A program made the translations under genes and the position numbers. Shown here piece by piece: positions 1 to 7,320 of a stretch of 12,487 nt of DNA. The DNA comes from CAYRUP01 sp964578975 (lineage in GTDB: Bacteria > Pseudomonadota > Gammaproteobacteria > DSM-16500). Below the pieces are notes generated by a model. The model did no database searches. It had not been told where the DNA came from and saw nothing but the letters and a program-made list of their open reading frames with translations. The stretch lies in assembly GCA_964578975.1 (NCBI GenBank), contig CAZOFA010000072.1, positions 1 through 12,487 on the forward strand, read 5' to 3'. Positions within the stretch are counted from its first letter, which is position 1, and the number at the start of each line of letters is the position of its first letter.

Positions 1-55
1 GAACGGTCACAGATAGCCGTTCGCCCTGAGGAGCGCGAAGCGCGTCTCGAAGGGC
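1..55. repeat. GC-rich palindromic intergenic repeat
   Basis: Two hairpin-forming units lie side by side. GAACGG (1-6) pairs with CCGTTC (17-22) across a 10-base loop. Then GCCCTGAG (23-30) can pair imperfectly with CTCGAAGGGC (46-55), enclosing a small GCGC-GAA-GCGC stem (33-43). The composition is far richer in GC than the neighbouring genes, and the wording (CGCCCTGAG...CTCGAAGGGC) resembles dispersed intergenic repeats seen in many proteobacterial genomes. It lies downstream of the MFS transporter stop and no coding region is visible in it. The window begins inside or at the edge of the element, so its left end is unknown. Confidence 0.6.
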
Positions 56-83
56 AAGTCTCGAAGGGCGCGTCTCGAAGGGC
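44..83. repeat. Three tandem 14-bp repeats
   Basis: The 12-mer GTCTCGAAGGGC occurs at 44-55, 58-69 and 72-83, giving an exact 14-base period; the two linker bases differ (AA, GC). The first copy is also the right arm of the preceding hairpin repeat, so the array probably grew by duplication of that arm. Period and copy number are too small for CRISPR. Confidence 0.75.
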
Positions 84-91
84 ACTTCGTT

Positions 92-122
92 CAGGATGAC
101 AGCGTTACGCGCAGGATGACAG
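92..122. repeat. Direct repeat of CAGGATGACAG
   Basis: CAGGATGACAG is present at 92-102 and 112-122, a 20-base period. The core CAGGATGAC also occurs on the minus strand at 9102-9110, inside the 3' end of the acetyltransferase gene, so it is a dispersed word in this genome rather than a purely local duplication. Confidence 0.6.
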
Positions 123-126
123 TAAA

Positions 127-1485
127 TTATTTTTGCAAACAATATAACTCTTTATCATTATTACGATTGAGCAGCGCAATTTTATTGCGCGCACTCTCTT
201 CTTCTTCGACATGAATTTCGCAATACGTTTCGCGCATATAAAAAAACGTGAGTAAAAGACCGACAAAAATGCCGAATGGTAATAAGCTAAGTGCCATCGT
301 GTACGCATGGGTTGAATAAATTCGTGCACCATCCACCATTGTTCCCGCCCAATGCAGGTCAAGAATTTTCCCGATCGCGGGCGGGAAAACAATTCCGCCG
401 ATCATGACGAGCATATTTACTAAACCAATCGCTGTGCCAGAAATTTTGATCGGCGTCACTTCACGCGCAATGGCAAACACGAGAACTTGTGCGCTGGAGA
501 TAAAACCAAATAAAAATAATAAAATATAAATATTCACTAAGTTTAAATGATTGGTATAAAGCAATGCACTAAATACGATGATGGAACCGATGGCGGACAT
601 CATGATGGGTACGCGACGCAGCCCCAAGTAATCCGAGAACAAACCCCATAATGGCGCGCCGATTGCGCAACCGATAAAAACCATGGAGTTTGCATTTGCA
701 GCAAACGCGCGCGTAATGCCATGTGCTTGCGCCAAATAAGCAGGACCCCACAATTCTGCATATGCCGATAAAAACAAATACTGTAAACAACCCACAACAC
801 CGCACAACCAAATTTGTCGATTTTTCAATGCTTGCCCTAAACCAGCTAACACATTCGATAAATCAGAAATATGTTGTGATTGATCAATTTGATTTGGGCT
901 CACATCACGTACAATCGCCCAAATGATGATGGCTAATATCACGCCACCGACCGCTGCAAACATCATCGACGTTTGCCAGCCGGACACATCGACTAAAATT
1001 CGTAATACCACATCACCAAATGCAGCGCCCATCATGCCTAAACATAAAATAATGCCGGACACCAACGCAAAATAGCGTGGTGGAAGCCAAATCGTCGCCA
1101 ATTTTGCTGCGCCCACAAACGCAAAGGCTGAACCAAAACCAATTAAAAATCGTCCCATCATGGCAACGACCAGATAATCGCTGCAAGCGAAAAAATAAGC
1201 GCCAGTTGCACAGAGTAAACAAGCGAAGGTGAGTAGACGTCGCGGGCCAAACCGATCCATCAATAATCCAACGACAATTTGCATGGCAACATACGAATAA
1301 TAAAAATACGACCCAGACAAATAACCGAATTGCGCGCCGGTCAAATGATAAAAACGCATTAAATTTTCCGCCATCACACTGGGCGACATGCGTAATAAAT
1401 ATTCGTAACTATAAAACAATGCGCCAAGCGCACAAATAAACCAGGGAAACATGTTGCCTTTTAACGAAAATTTATTCGAAAACAC
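127..1485 (-). CDS. MFS transporter (Pht-like / organic acid or amino acid permease)
   Basis: A twelve-helix inner-membrane permease of the major facilitator superfamily; substrate not deducible. The protein is almost wholly hydrophobic, with the loop 2-3 signature GLLMDRFGPRR (residues 77-87 counted from the ATG at 1497) and a degenerate second copy, GLFSDYLGLRR, opening the C-terminal half. The N-terminal pattern (PW, ALF, E, RMSPSVM, YFYYSYV) resembles the Pht phagosomal transporters of Legionella, an inference from general likeness. Three starts compete: ATG 1497 has no ribosome binding site; GTG 1485 has an excellent TGGAGG (1491-1496) five bases upstream and is chosen here; ATG 1452 (MFPWF) has AAAAGG four bases upstream. 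The gene follows the malic enzyme by about 31 bases and is probably co-transcribed with it, which hints at uptake of a metabolite feeding C4-acid or pyruvate metabolism. Confidence 0.88.
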   Translation of the reverse strand: MFSNKFSLKGNMFPWFICALGALFYSYEYLLRMSPSVMAENLMRFYHLTGAQFGYLSGSYFYYSYVAMQIVVGLLMDRFGPRRLLTFACLLCATGAYFFACSDYLVVAMMGRFLIGFGSAFAFVGAAKLATIWLPPRYFALVSGIILCLGMMGAAFGDVVLRILVDVSGWQTSMMFAAVGGVILAIIIWAIVRDVSPNQIDQSQHISDLSNVLAGLGQALKNRQIWLCGVVGCLQYLFLSAYAELWGPAYLAQAHGITRAFAANANSMVFIGCAIGAPLWGLFSDYLGLRRVPIMMSAIGSIIVFSALLYTNHLNLVNIYILLFLFGFISSAQVLVFAIAREVTPIKISGTAIGLVNMLVMIGGIVFPPAIGKILDLHWAGTMVDGARIYSTHAYTMALSLLPFGIFVGLLLTFFYMRETYCEIHVEEEESARNKIALLNRNNDKELYCLQK

Positions 1486-1490
1486 TCCGA

Positions 1491-1496
1491 CCTCCA
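1491..1496 (-). promoter_or_regulatory. Strong ribosome binding site deciding a GTG start
   Basis: On the minus strand TGGAGG is followed by five bases (TCGGA) and GTG at 1485. The upstream ATG (1495-1497) overlaps this Shine-Dalgarno and has none of its own, so initiation at the GTG removes four residues from the longest reading. Confidence 0.6.
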
Positions 1497-1516
1497 TTAA
1501 AAATCATCTCGTCTAA

Positions 1517-2755
1517 TTACGCAGTTGAACAGTTGACGAGGGAAACACCGGAATTAATCGCAGCTTGAGCGACTGCGGCAGATACTTTTTCTTTTAAGCG
1601 TGGATCAATGAGTTTAGGAAGAAGATAATCAGGGCCAAAGGTTAATGATTTTGTCTCAGAATAAGCGGCCAACACACTGTCAGGAACGGGTTCATGAACT
1701 AAATCTTTAATGGCATGAACTGCAGCCAATTGCATCATTTCATTGATACAGGTCGCATGCACGTTTAATGCGCCGCGGAAGATGTATGGAAAACAAAGCG
1801 CATTATTAATTTGATTGGGATAATCGCTGCGTCCGGTTGCCATGATAATGTCCGCACGCACTTTATACGCAATCTCCGGCATAATTTCCGGGACTGGGTT
1901 AGACAGTGCAAACACGATCGGGTTCTTAGCCATAGCCAGTAGCATATCAGGAGTCATCAAATTGGGTCCAGAGACCCCAATAAATACATCCGCATTTGTT
2001 AATGCTTCGGTCAACGTGCGTTTGTTTGTTTTATTTGCAAACTGTTTTTTGTAGATATTTAAGTCTTTGCGATCGCTATGAATCACGCCGGTGCGATCGA
2101 CCATTAAAATGTTGGCCTGATTTGCGCCCAATTTGATGAGGAGTTGCATGGTTGCAATCCCGGCGGCTCCAGCGCCTGCGCAAACGATGGTGACCTCACT
2201 TAATTTTTTATGTTGCAAGATTAATGCATTCAAAAGTCCTGCCGCAATCACGATTGCGGTTCCATGTTGATCGTCATGAAAAACTGGAATAGATAATTTT
2301 TCTGATAAAATACGTTCTATTTCGAAACATTCTGGCGCTTTGATATCTTCTAAATTAATGGCACCAAAGGTCGGCGCAATGCGTGTGACAGTTTCAATAA
2401 AACCGGTTGGATCATCACAATCGATTTCAATATCAAAGGCATCAATATCAGCGAAACGTTTGAATAAGACAGCTTTTCCTTCCATGACAGGTTTACTGGC
2501 CAGCGCCCCCACATTTCCCAATCCCAACACTGCCGTGCCATTGGTAATGACCGCCACCAAATTACCTTTGCTGGTGTAGCGATAAGCGGCTTTATAATCC
2601 TGCGCAATTTCTTTAACGGGTTCCGCGACGCCTGGCGTGTAACAAAGTGATAAATCATGTTGGGTGTCGGTTGGTTTGGTAGAAGTAATGCTAATTTTGC
2701 CGGGTGTTGGGGAAAAATGATAATCCAGCGCGGCTTTGCGTAAATCACTGCTCAT
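1517..2755 (-). CDS. Malic enzyme, short form (malate to pyruvate + CO2)
   Basis: Oxidative decarboxylation of L-malate to pyruvate with NAD(P)+, in the cytosol. The 412-residue protein has the N-terminal malic domain with the catalytic tyrosine in LCYTPGVAEPV (Tyr39) and lysine in EGKAVLFK (Lys94), metal ligands in NLEDIKAPECF (Glu136/Asp137) and FHDDQHGTA (Asp161/Asp162), then a Rossmann NAD(P) domain beginning VCAGAGAAG (192-199). It ends without the phosphotransacetylase-like extension that makes E. coli MaeB about 759 residues, so it is the short MaeB-like type; the coenzyme (NAD or NADP) cannot be read with confidence. ATG at 2755 is preceded by AAAAGG about eight bases upstream. It lies 71 bases after rpmE and just before the MFS gene on the same strand. 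Confidence 0.95.
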   Translation of the reverse strand: MSSDLRKAALDYHFSPTPGKISITSTKPTDTQHDLSLCYTPGVAEPVKEIAQDYKAAYRYTSKGNLVAVITNGTAVLGLGNVGALASKPVMEGKAVLFKRFADIDAFDIEIDCDDPTGFIETVTRIAPTFGAINLEDIKAPECFEIERILSEKLSIPVFHDDQHGTAIVIAAGLLNALILQHKKLSEVTIVCAGAGAAGIATMQLLIKLGANQANILMVDRTGVIHSDRKDLNIYKKQFANKTNKRTLTEALTNADVFIGVSGPNLMTPDMLLAMAKNPIVFALSNPVPEIMPEIAYKVRADIIMATGRSDYPNQINNALCFPYIFRGALNVHATCINEMMQLAAVHAIKDLVHEPVPDSVLAAYSETKSLTFGPDYLLPKLIDPRLKEKVSAAVAQAAINSGVSLVNCSTA

Positions 2756-2790
2756 GATAATAGCCTTTTCGTTTTAGTTATAAAACCATG

Positions 2791-2810
2791 ACCCCGTTTT
2801 AAAACGGGGT
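2791..2810. terminator. Perfect 20-bp palindrome after rpmE
   Basis: The arms ACCCCGTTTT and AAAACGGGGT form a complete palindrome, able to fold into a GC-capped stem of about eight pairs. It sits between the rpmE stop and the malic enzyme start. On the minus strand it is followed by CATGGTTTTA, a poor U-tract, so it is more likely a partial terminator or mRNA 3'-end stabiliser than a full stop. A protein-binding palindrome for the malic enzyme gene is the alternative. Confidence 0.5.
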
Positions 2811-2826
2811 AAGAAAGAACATTGAA

Positions 2827-3072
2827 TTACTTGTCTTGTTGATCTTGTTTCTGATCGGCTGGTTTTGCCACTTTACGACCATATTTTTGCTGGAATCGAT
2901 CCACGCGACCGGCGGTATCGACAATTTTCTGTTTACCAGTGTAGAAGGGATGGCACTTAGAACAAACTTCTAAAAGCAAATCACGACCGAGTGTTGAACG
3001 CGTATTAAACGCATTGCCACAACTACAGGTTACTTTAATTTCTTTATAATCTGGATGGATATCCTGTTTCAT
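2827..3072 (-). CDS. rpmE: 50S ribosomal protein L31, zinc-binding type
   Basis: A large-subunit ribosomal protein at the intersubunit bridge. The 81-residue sequence starts MKQDIHPDYKEI and carries all four zinc cysteines of the C+ type: Cys16 and Cys18 (TCSCGN), Cys37 and Cys40 (VCSKCHPFYTG). In gammaproteobacteria this form is usual under zinc sufficiency; the paralogue lacking the cysteines is not in the window. The tail after residue 70 (KPADQKQDQQDK) is a hydrophilic extension beyond the usual length near 70. AGAGG lies six bases upstream of the ATG, and a sigma70 promoter sits just before it, so rpmE can be expressed independently of glnA-xth. Confidence 0.97.
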   Translation of the reverse strand: MKQDIHPDYKEIKVTCSCGNAFNTRSTLGRDLLLEVCSKCHPFYTGKQKIVDTAGRVDRFQQKYGRKVAKPADQKQDQQDK

Positions 3073-3108
3073 ATAAAACCTCTTATCCTGAGTAAAACTA
3101 AGCTCGCC

Positions 3109-3137
3109 ATCATAGCGAAGAGTGTAAGCCGAATCAA
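3109..3137 (-). promoter_or_regulatory. Sigma70 promoter of rpmE
   Basis: On the minus strand, TTGATT (3137-3132) and TATGAT (3114-3109) are separated by exactly 17 bases, four of six and five of six consensus positions. Transcription would start near 3102, giving a leader of about 30 bases. The promoter occupies nearly all of the 66-base gap between xth and rpmE. Confidence 0.65.
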
Positions 3138-3138
3138 G

Positions 3139-3924
3139 TTAAACATCGAATATCCCAATGACCGGCGCATGATCTGTGGGGCGCTCCCAACCGCGCGGGT
3201 CTTTATCAATCAGGGTGTTACTGCAGCGTTTGGCAAGCGCAAGACTTGCGAGAATATGATCAATGCGTAAACCGCGATTGCGTTTATATGCATTGAGGCG
3301 ATAATCCCACCAACTGAATATCTTTTCGGGCTGGGTGTGCAGACGGAAACAATCAAGATAGCCTAAACTTAAAATCGAGTTAAATTCAGCGCGCTCAGGT
3401 TCACTAAATAAGACTTGGTTTTCTAACGCATTTGGATCAAACACATCGCGCGCATCCGGTGCAATATTAAAATCGCCCAAAATAATCATCTGAGGATTTT
3501 GTTTTAATTCATGCTGCAAATATAATTTTAAATGTTCTAACCAGTTAAGCTTATATTTATATTTTTCTGATTGAATGCTTTCGCCATTCGGCACATATAA
3601 ATTTAACACGCGTATTCCATCAATAGTTACCGCCAACACACGACGTTGATGATCATTTAATTCTGGAATATCGGTAATAATATCTGTTGTTTGATGCCGC
3701 CCAGCGCCTTTGACTAAAATCGCAACGCCATTATACGTTTTCTGTCCGCTCACAATCGCGTCGTAACCTGCCGCACGTAATTCAGCAAACGGGAAATCTT
3801 CCGTGGGCATTTTAATTTCTTGTAATGCGAGTACATCCGGTTGTGTTGCCGCAAGCCATTGGAGCACATGCGGCAAACGTACACGTAAAGAATTCACATT
3901 CCATGTGGCGATTTTAAATGTCAT
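3139..3924 (-). CDS. xth: Exodeoxyribonuclease III / AP endonuclease
   Basis: A Mg2+-dependent 3'-5' exonuclease and apurinic-site endonuclease of base excision repair. Exonuclease-endonuclease-phosphatase fold motifs appear in order: ATWNVNSLR (Asn9), LALQEIK (Glu36), NLYVPNGE, ILGDFNIAP with the catalytic Asp/Asn pair, RIDHIL, and the terminal PTDHAPV with the catalytic His. The 261 residues compare with 268 in E. coli. I start at ATG 3924 because MTFKIATWN matches the family's N-terminus; an in-frame ATG at 3954 would add ten atypical residues and overlap glnA. The chosen ATG begins one base after the glnA stop (TAACATG) with only a weak ribosome binding site, which suggests translational coupling. 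No terminator is seen before rpmE. Confidence 0.95.
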   Translation of the reverse strand: MTFKIATWNVNSLRVRLPHVLQWLAATQPDVLALQEIKMPTEDFPFAELRAAGYDAIVSGQKTYNGVAILVKGAGRHQTTDIITDIPELNDHQRRVLAVTIDGIRVLNLYVPNGESIQSEKYKYKLNWLEHLKLYLQHELKQNPQMIILGDFNIAPDARDVFDPNALENQVLFSEPERAEFNSILSLGYLDCFRLHTQPEKIFSWWDYRLNAYKRNRGLRIDHILASLALAKRCSNTLIDKDPRGWERPTDHAPVIGIFDV

Positions 3925-3925
3925 G

Positions 3926-5332
3926 TTAGCCGCTAAAATACATGTCAAATTCAATCGGGTGTGTTGTCATGTTGAGACGCACCACTTCTTCATGTTTCAC
4001 TTGAATATACGCTTTAATCAAGTCTTTGCTAAACACATTGCCTGCCAATAAAAATTCATGATCTTTTTCCAAGGCATGCAATGCTTGCTCCAGAGACGAA
4101 CACAAATGCGGTAAGGATTCCACTCTTTCAGGCGCTAAGTGATAAAGATCTTCATCCACTGCATCGCCGGGATGAATTTTATTTTTAATGCCATCTAATC
4201 CCGCCATTAACATTGCAGAAAACGCTAAGTAGGGATTGGCTAATGCATCGGGGAAACGTGCTTCAATCCGTTTTTCTTTTTCACTGAAAACGTACGGAAT
4301 ACGAATACCCGCTGAGCGATTGCTTTCTGAGTAGACCATCGTCACCGGCGCTTCAAATCCGGGGACTAAACGTTTATAGCTGTTGGTGGTCGGATTGGTA
4401 AATGCATTTAACGCGCGCGCATGTTTGATGATGCCACCAATGTAATACAGTGCTAAATCAGAGAGCCCGGCATATTTATCACCGGCAAAAAGATTTTTGC
4501 CATTCGTCGCCAATGATTGATGGCAATGCAATCCACTGCCATTATCACCGACTAATGGTTTCGGCATGAAGGTCACGGTCTTACCAAAAGAATGGGCGAC
4601 ATTTTGTAAAATATATTTAAAGACCAGCATTTCATCGGCTTTCACCAACAGTGTGCTGTAACGGGTGGTAATTTCATTTTGATTACTGGTTGCGACTTCA
4701 TGGTGATGCACTTCTGGCACTAATCCCACATCCATTAAGGTTTGACACATGGTCGAACGTAAATCATGTGAGGAATCAACCGGTGGCACTGGGAAATATC
4801 CGCCTTTGATGCGTGGGCGATGTCCCATATTGCCGTCATCCATGCGTGTGCCCGTATTCCAAGCAGCTTCATTGGAATCTAATTCATAGAAGCAACGATT
4901 CATGGATAAATCCCAACGCACATCATCAAAAATAAAAAATTCGACTTCCTGACCAAAGTAACAAATATCGGCAATGCCCGATTCTTTTAAAAATTCTTCC
5001 GCACGTTTTGCTACCGCACGAGGATCACGTGCATAAGCTTGTTTGGTCACAGGATCTAACACATCGCAACGCACATTCAAGGTGGGGACTTCACAGAAAG
5101 GATCTAAAATCGCTGTACTGGTATCCGGAACCAAGACTAAATCTGACTTATTGATCATGCACCAACCGGCAATGGAAGAGCCATCAAACACTTTACCGTG
5201 TTTAAACAAATTATCATCTACTTTACTTTTAGGAATCGTTACATGATGTTCTTTACCGCGTAAATCACAAAAACGTAGATCGACGAATTCAATTTTATGC
5301 TCTTCTAGCATTTTTTTTATATGAGCTGGCAT
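3926..5332 (-). CDS. glnA: Glutamine synthetase, type I (GSI-beta)
   Basis: ATP-dependent condensation of glutamate and ammonia, the core of nitrogen assimilation; normally a cytosolic dodecamer. The 468 residues show the N-terminal FVDLRFCDLRGKEHHVT beta-grasp segment, the DGSSIAGW motif, GQEVEFFIFD metal ligands, the ATP-site stretch MPKPLVGDNGSGLHCHQS, NRSAGIRIP, and RIEARFPDALANPYL. The adenylylation tyrosine is in DEDLYHLAPE and falls at residue 397, the E. coli position, so control by the adenylyltransferase GlnE is expected. GGAG lies seven to eight bases before the ATG. typA is divergent, the arrangement known in enterics, but here xth follows glnA instead of glnL-glnG. No sigma54 (-24/-12) promoter is visible upstream. 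Confidence 0.98.
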   Translation of the reverse strand: MPAHIKKMLEEHKIEFVDLRFCDLRGKEHHVTIPKSKVDDNLFKHGKVFDGSSIAGWCMINKSDLVLVPDTSTAILDPFCEVPTLNVRCDVLDPVTKQAYARDPRAVAKRAEEFLKESGIADICYFGQEVEFFIFDDVRWDLSMNRCFYELDSNEAAWNTGTRMDDGNMGHRPRIKGGYFPVPPVDSSHDLRSTMCQTLMDVGLVPEVHHHEVATSNQNEITTRYSTLLVKADEMLVFKYILQNVAHSFGKTVTFMPKPLVGDNGSGLHCHQSLATNGKNLFAGDKYAGLSDLALYYIGGIIKHARALNAFTNPTTNSYKRLVPGFEAPVTMVYSESNRSAGIRIPYVFSEKEKRIEARFPDALANPYLAFSAMLMAGLDGIKNKIHPGDAVDEDLYHLAPERVESLPHLCSSLEQALHALEKDHEFLLAGNVFSKDLIKAYIQVKHEEVVRLNMTTHPIEFDMYFSG

Positions 5333-5449
5333 GAGGGGTCTCCAAAGGGAATCAATGAAGTCGGCTATTCTAGTATAGTTTTAGTTATGCGTATAGCGGC
5401 TGGAGTGATAAGATACATACTTTTTTGATAAATGAATTCAGGTATCCCA
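5333..5449. promoter_or_regulatory. Divergent glnA/typA promoter region
   Basis: The 117-base gap must drive both genes. On the minus strand TATACT (5377-5372) is a good -10 for glnA, and the overlapping TATAGT (5374-5379) reads as a -10 on the plus strand; neither has a recognisable -35 at 16-18 bases. TAAGAT (5409-5414) is another candidate -10 for typA. Exact start sites cannot be called from the sequence alone. Confidence 0.35.
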
Positions 5450-7258
5450 ATGTCAGAACAGTTACGAAATATTGCCATTATTGCCCACGTCGATCATGGC
5501 AAAACTACATTAGTAGACAAACTATTACAACAAACATCCAGTCTATCTAAAAAAACCACTAACACCGAGCGCGTAATGGATAGCAATGATCTGGAGCGCG
5601 AACGTGGTATTACCATTCTGGCGAAAAATACCGCATTAAAATGGCGTGATTATCGCATTAACATCGTGGATACCCCCGGACATGCTGATTTTGGCGGAGA
5701 AGTTGAACGTATTTTATCGATGGTGGATTCTGTTTTATTGCTCGTCGATGCCGTCGATGGACCCATGCCGCAAACGCGTTTTGTCACGCAAAAAGCCTTT
5801 GCGCAAGGGTTAAATCCGATTGTGGTGATTAATAAAATTGATCGCCCCGGCGCACGCCCCCATTGGGTCGTCGATCAGGTATTTGATTTGTTTGATCGAT
5901 TAGGTGCGACGGATAAACAATTGGATTTTCCGATTGTTTATTCCTCTGCATTATTAGGCTATGCCACCCTCGACTTAAATCATTCGAGTGAAGACATGGT
6001 GCCTTTGTTTGAAACCATCGTGAAACATGTGCCCGCACCGGATGTGGATCCTGAAGGGCCGTTTCAAATGCAAATTAGTACGCTGGATTATTCCAGTTAT
6101 GTGGGCATGATTGGTATCGGCAGAATTAAACGCGGGCAAGCAAAAATTAATTTGCCGGTGACGGTGATCGATCGTGAAGGTGGAACACGTCAAGGTCGAA
6201 TTTTACAAGTGTTGGAATATTTAGGCTTAGAACGTAGCGAAGTGCCCACCGCCAATGCGGGTGATATTGTCGCAATCACAGGAATCGATGCACTAAAAAT
6301 TTCAGATACCTTATGTGATCCACAACATGTTGAAGCATTACCACCGCTCAGTGTGGATGAGCCCACGGTCAGCATGACGTTTCAAGTCAACACCTCACCA
6401 TTTGCCGGACGCGAAGGAAAATATGTCACGAGTCGCAAAATTCGTGAGCGTCTCGAACAAGAATTATTACACAATGTTGCCTTACGCGTTGAAGACACGG
6501 GTGATCCAGATAAATTTAAAGTGTCCGGACGCGGTGAATTACATCTGTCGATTTTGATTGAAAATATGCGGCGCGAAGGTTACGAGCTTGCGGTGTCGCG
6601 ACCTGAAGTGATTACCAAAACGGTCGATGGTGAATTGCATGAACCGTATGAATCGATGACCGTGGATATTGAAACCACACATCAAGGCGCGATCATGGAA
6701 ATTCTGGGCAGTCGTCGCGGTGAACTGAAAAATATGGTGGCTGATGATAAAGGTCGTGTGCGTTTGGATTACGTAATTCCTGCGCGTGCGCTGATTGGTT
6801 TTCACACTGAATTTTTAACCATGACATCCGGCACTGGATTGCTGCATCACGTGTTTAGTCATTATGGTCTTGCAGTGAAAGGTGAATTTGCGCAACGGAA
6901 AAATGGTGTGTTGATTGCCAATCAAGCGGGTGTTGCATTGGCTTATTCGTTATGGAATTTACAAGAACGTGGTCGCATGATTATTGGTCCGCAGACGGAA
7001 GTGTATGAAGGCATGATTGTCGGAATTCACACGCGGGATAATGATTTAGTGGTGAATGTCTGCAAAGCAAAACAATTGACGAATATTCGTGCGGCGGGAT
7101 CGGATGAAAATATTTTGCTGACGCCGCCGATTAAAATGTCGTTGGAGCAAGCGCTGGAATTTATTGATGATGATGAGTTAGTGGAAGTGACACCGGATAT
7201 GATTCGCGTGCGGAAGAAATTTTTGAAAGAACATGAAAGGAAACGGTCGGCGAAGTAA
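5450..7258 (+). CDS. typA: Ribosome-associated GTPase TypA/BipA
   Basis: A translational GTPase that binds the ribosome and supports 50S assembly and growth under stress. From the chosen start the 602 residues carry G1 AHVDHGKT (12-19), G2 RGIT, G3 DTPGHADF, G4 NKID and G5 SSA, then the beta-barrel domain II, EF-G-like domains III and V, and the TypA-specific C-terminal domain ending in a basic tail. E. coli BipA has about 607 residues. I prefer ATG 5450 (MSEQLRNIAIIAHVDHGKTT), which aligns with the usual N-terminus and has CAGGT about seven bases upstream; an in-frame ATG at 5432 lacks a ribosome binding site. The gene is divergent from glnA and convergent with the patatin gene. Confidence 0.97.
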   Translation: MSEQLRNIAIIAHVDHGKTTLVDKLLQQTSSLSKKTTNTERVMDSNDLERERGITILAKNTALKWRDYRINIVDTPGHADFGGEVERILSMVDSVLLLVDAVDGPMPQTRFVTQKAFAQGLNPIVVINKIDRPGARPHWVVDQVFDLFDRLGATDKQLDFPIVYSSALLGYATLDLNHSSEDMVPLFETIVKHVPAPDVDPEGPFQMQISTLDYSSYVGMIGIGRIKRGQAKINLPVTVIDREGGTRQGRILQVLEYLGLERSEVPTANAGDIVAITGIDALKISDTLCDPQHVEALPPLSVDEPTVSMTFQVNTSPFAGREGKYVTSRKIRERLEQELLHNVALRVEDTGDPDKFKVSGRGELHLSILIENMRREGYELAVSRPEVITKTVDGELHEPYESMTVDIETTHQGAIMEILGSRRGELKNMVADDKGRVRLDYVIPARALIGFHTEFLTMTSGTGLLHHVFSHYGLAVKGEFAQRKNGVLIANQAGVALAYSLWNLQERGRMIIGPQTEVYEGMIVGIHTRDNDLVVNVCKAKQLTNIRAAGSDENILLTPPIKMSLEQALEFIDDDELVEVTPDMIRVRKKFLKEHERKRSAK

Positions 7259-7285
7259 TGATTGATTACCAAAACGACCTTCATT

Positions 7286-7311
7286 GTCATTCCCGCGCAG
7301 GCGGGAATGAC
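7286..7311. repeat. Inverted-repeat hairpin between convergent genes
   Basis: GTCATTCCCGC (7286-7296) and GCGGGAATGAC (7301-7311) are perfect 11-base arms around GCAG. The wording is that of a dispersed intergenic repeat common in proteobacteria, and it fits the spacing of the neisserial dRS3 pattern (ATTCCC-N8-GGGAAT), though shared ancestry is not claimed. Standing between the stops of typA and the patatin gene it may act as a bidirectional transcription end, but the following bases (CTCTTCTTT) are only a weak U-tract. Confidence 0.7.
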
Positions 7312-7320
7312 ACTCTTCTT

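Noticed and set aside
44..83. Possible CRISPR-like array
   Set aside because: Units are only 12 bases with two-base spacers and three copies; there are no cas genes. It is a simple tandem repeat.
3925..3954. Upstream ATG of xth adding ten residues (MNLTCILAAN)
   Set aside because: It overlaps glnA by 29 bases, and the family N-terminus fits the ATG at 3924.
5333..5449. Sigma54 promoter or NtrC sites for glnA
   Set aside because: No TGGCAC-N5-TTGCA-like sequence could be found on the minus strand of the gap.
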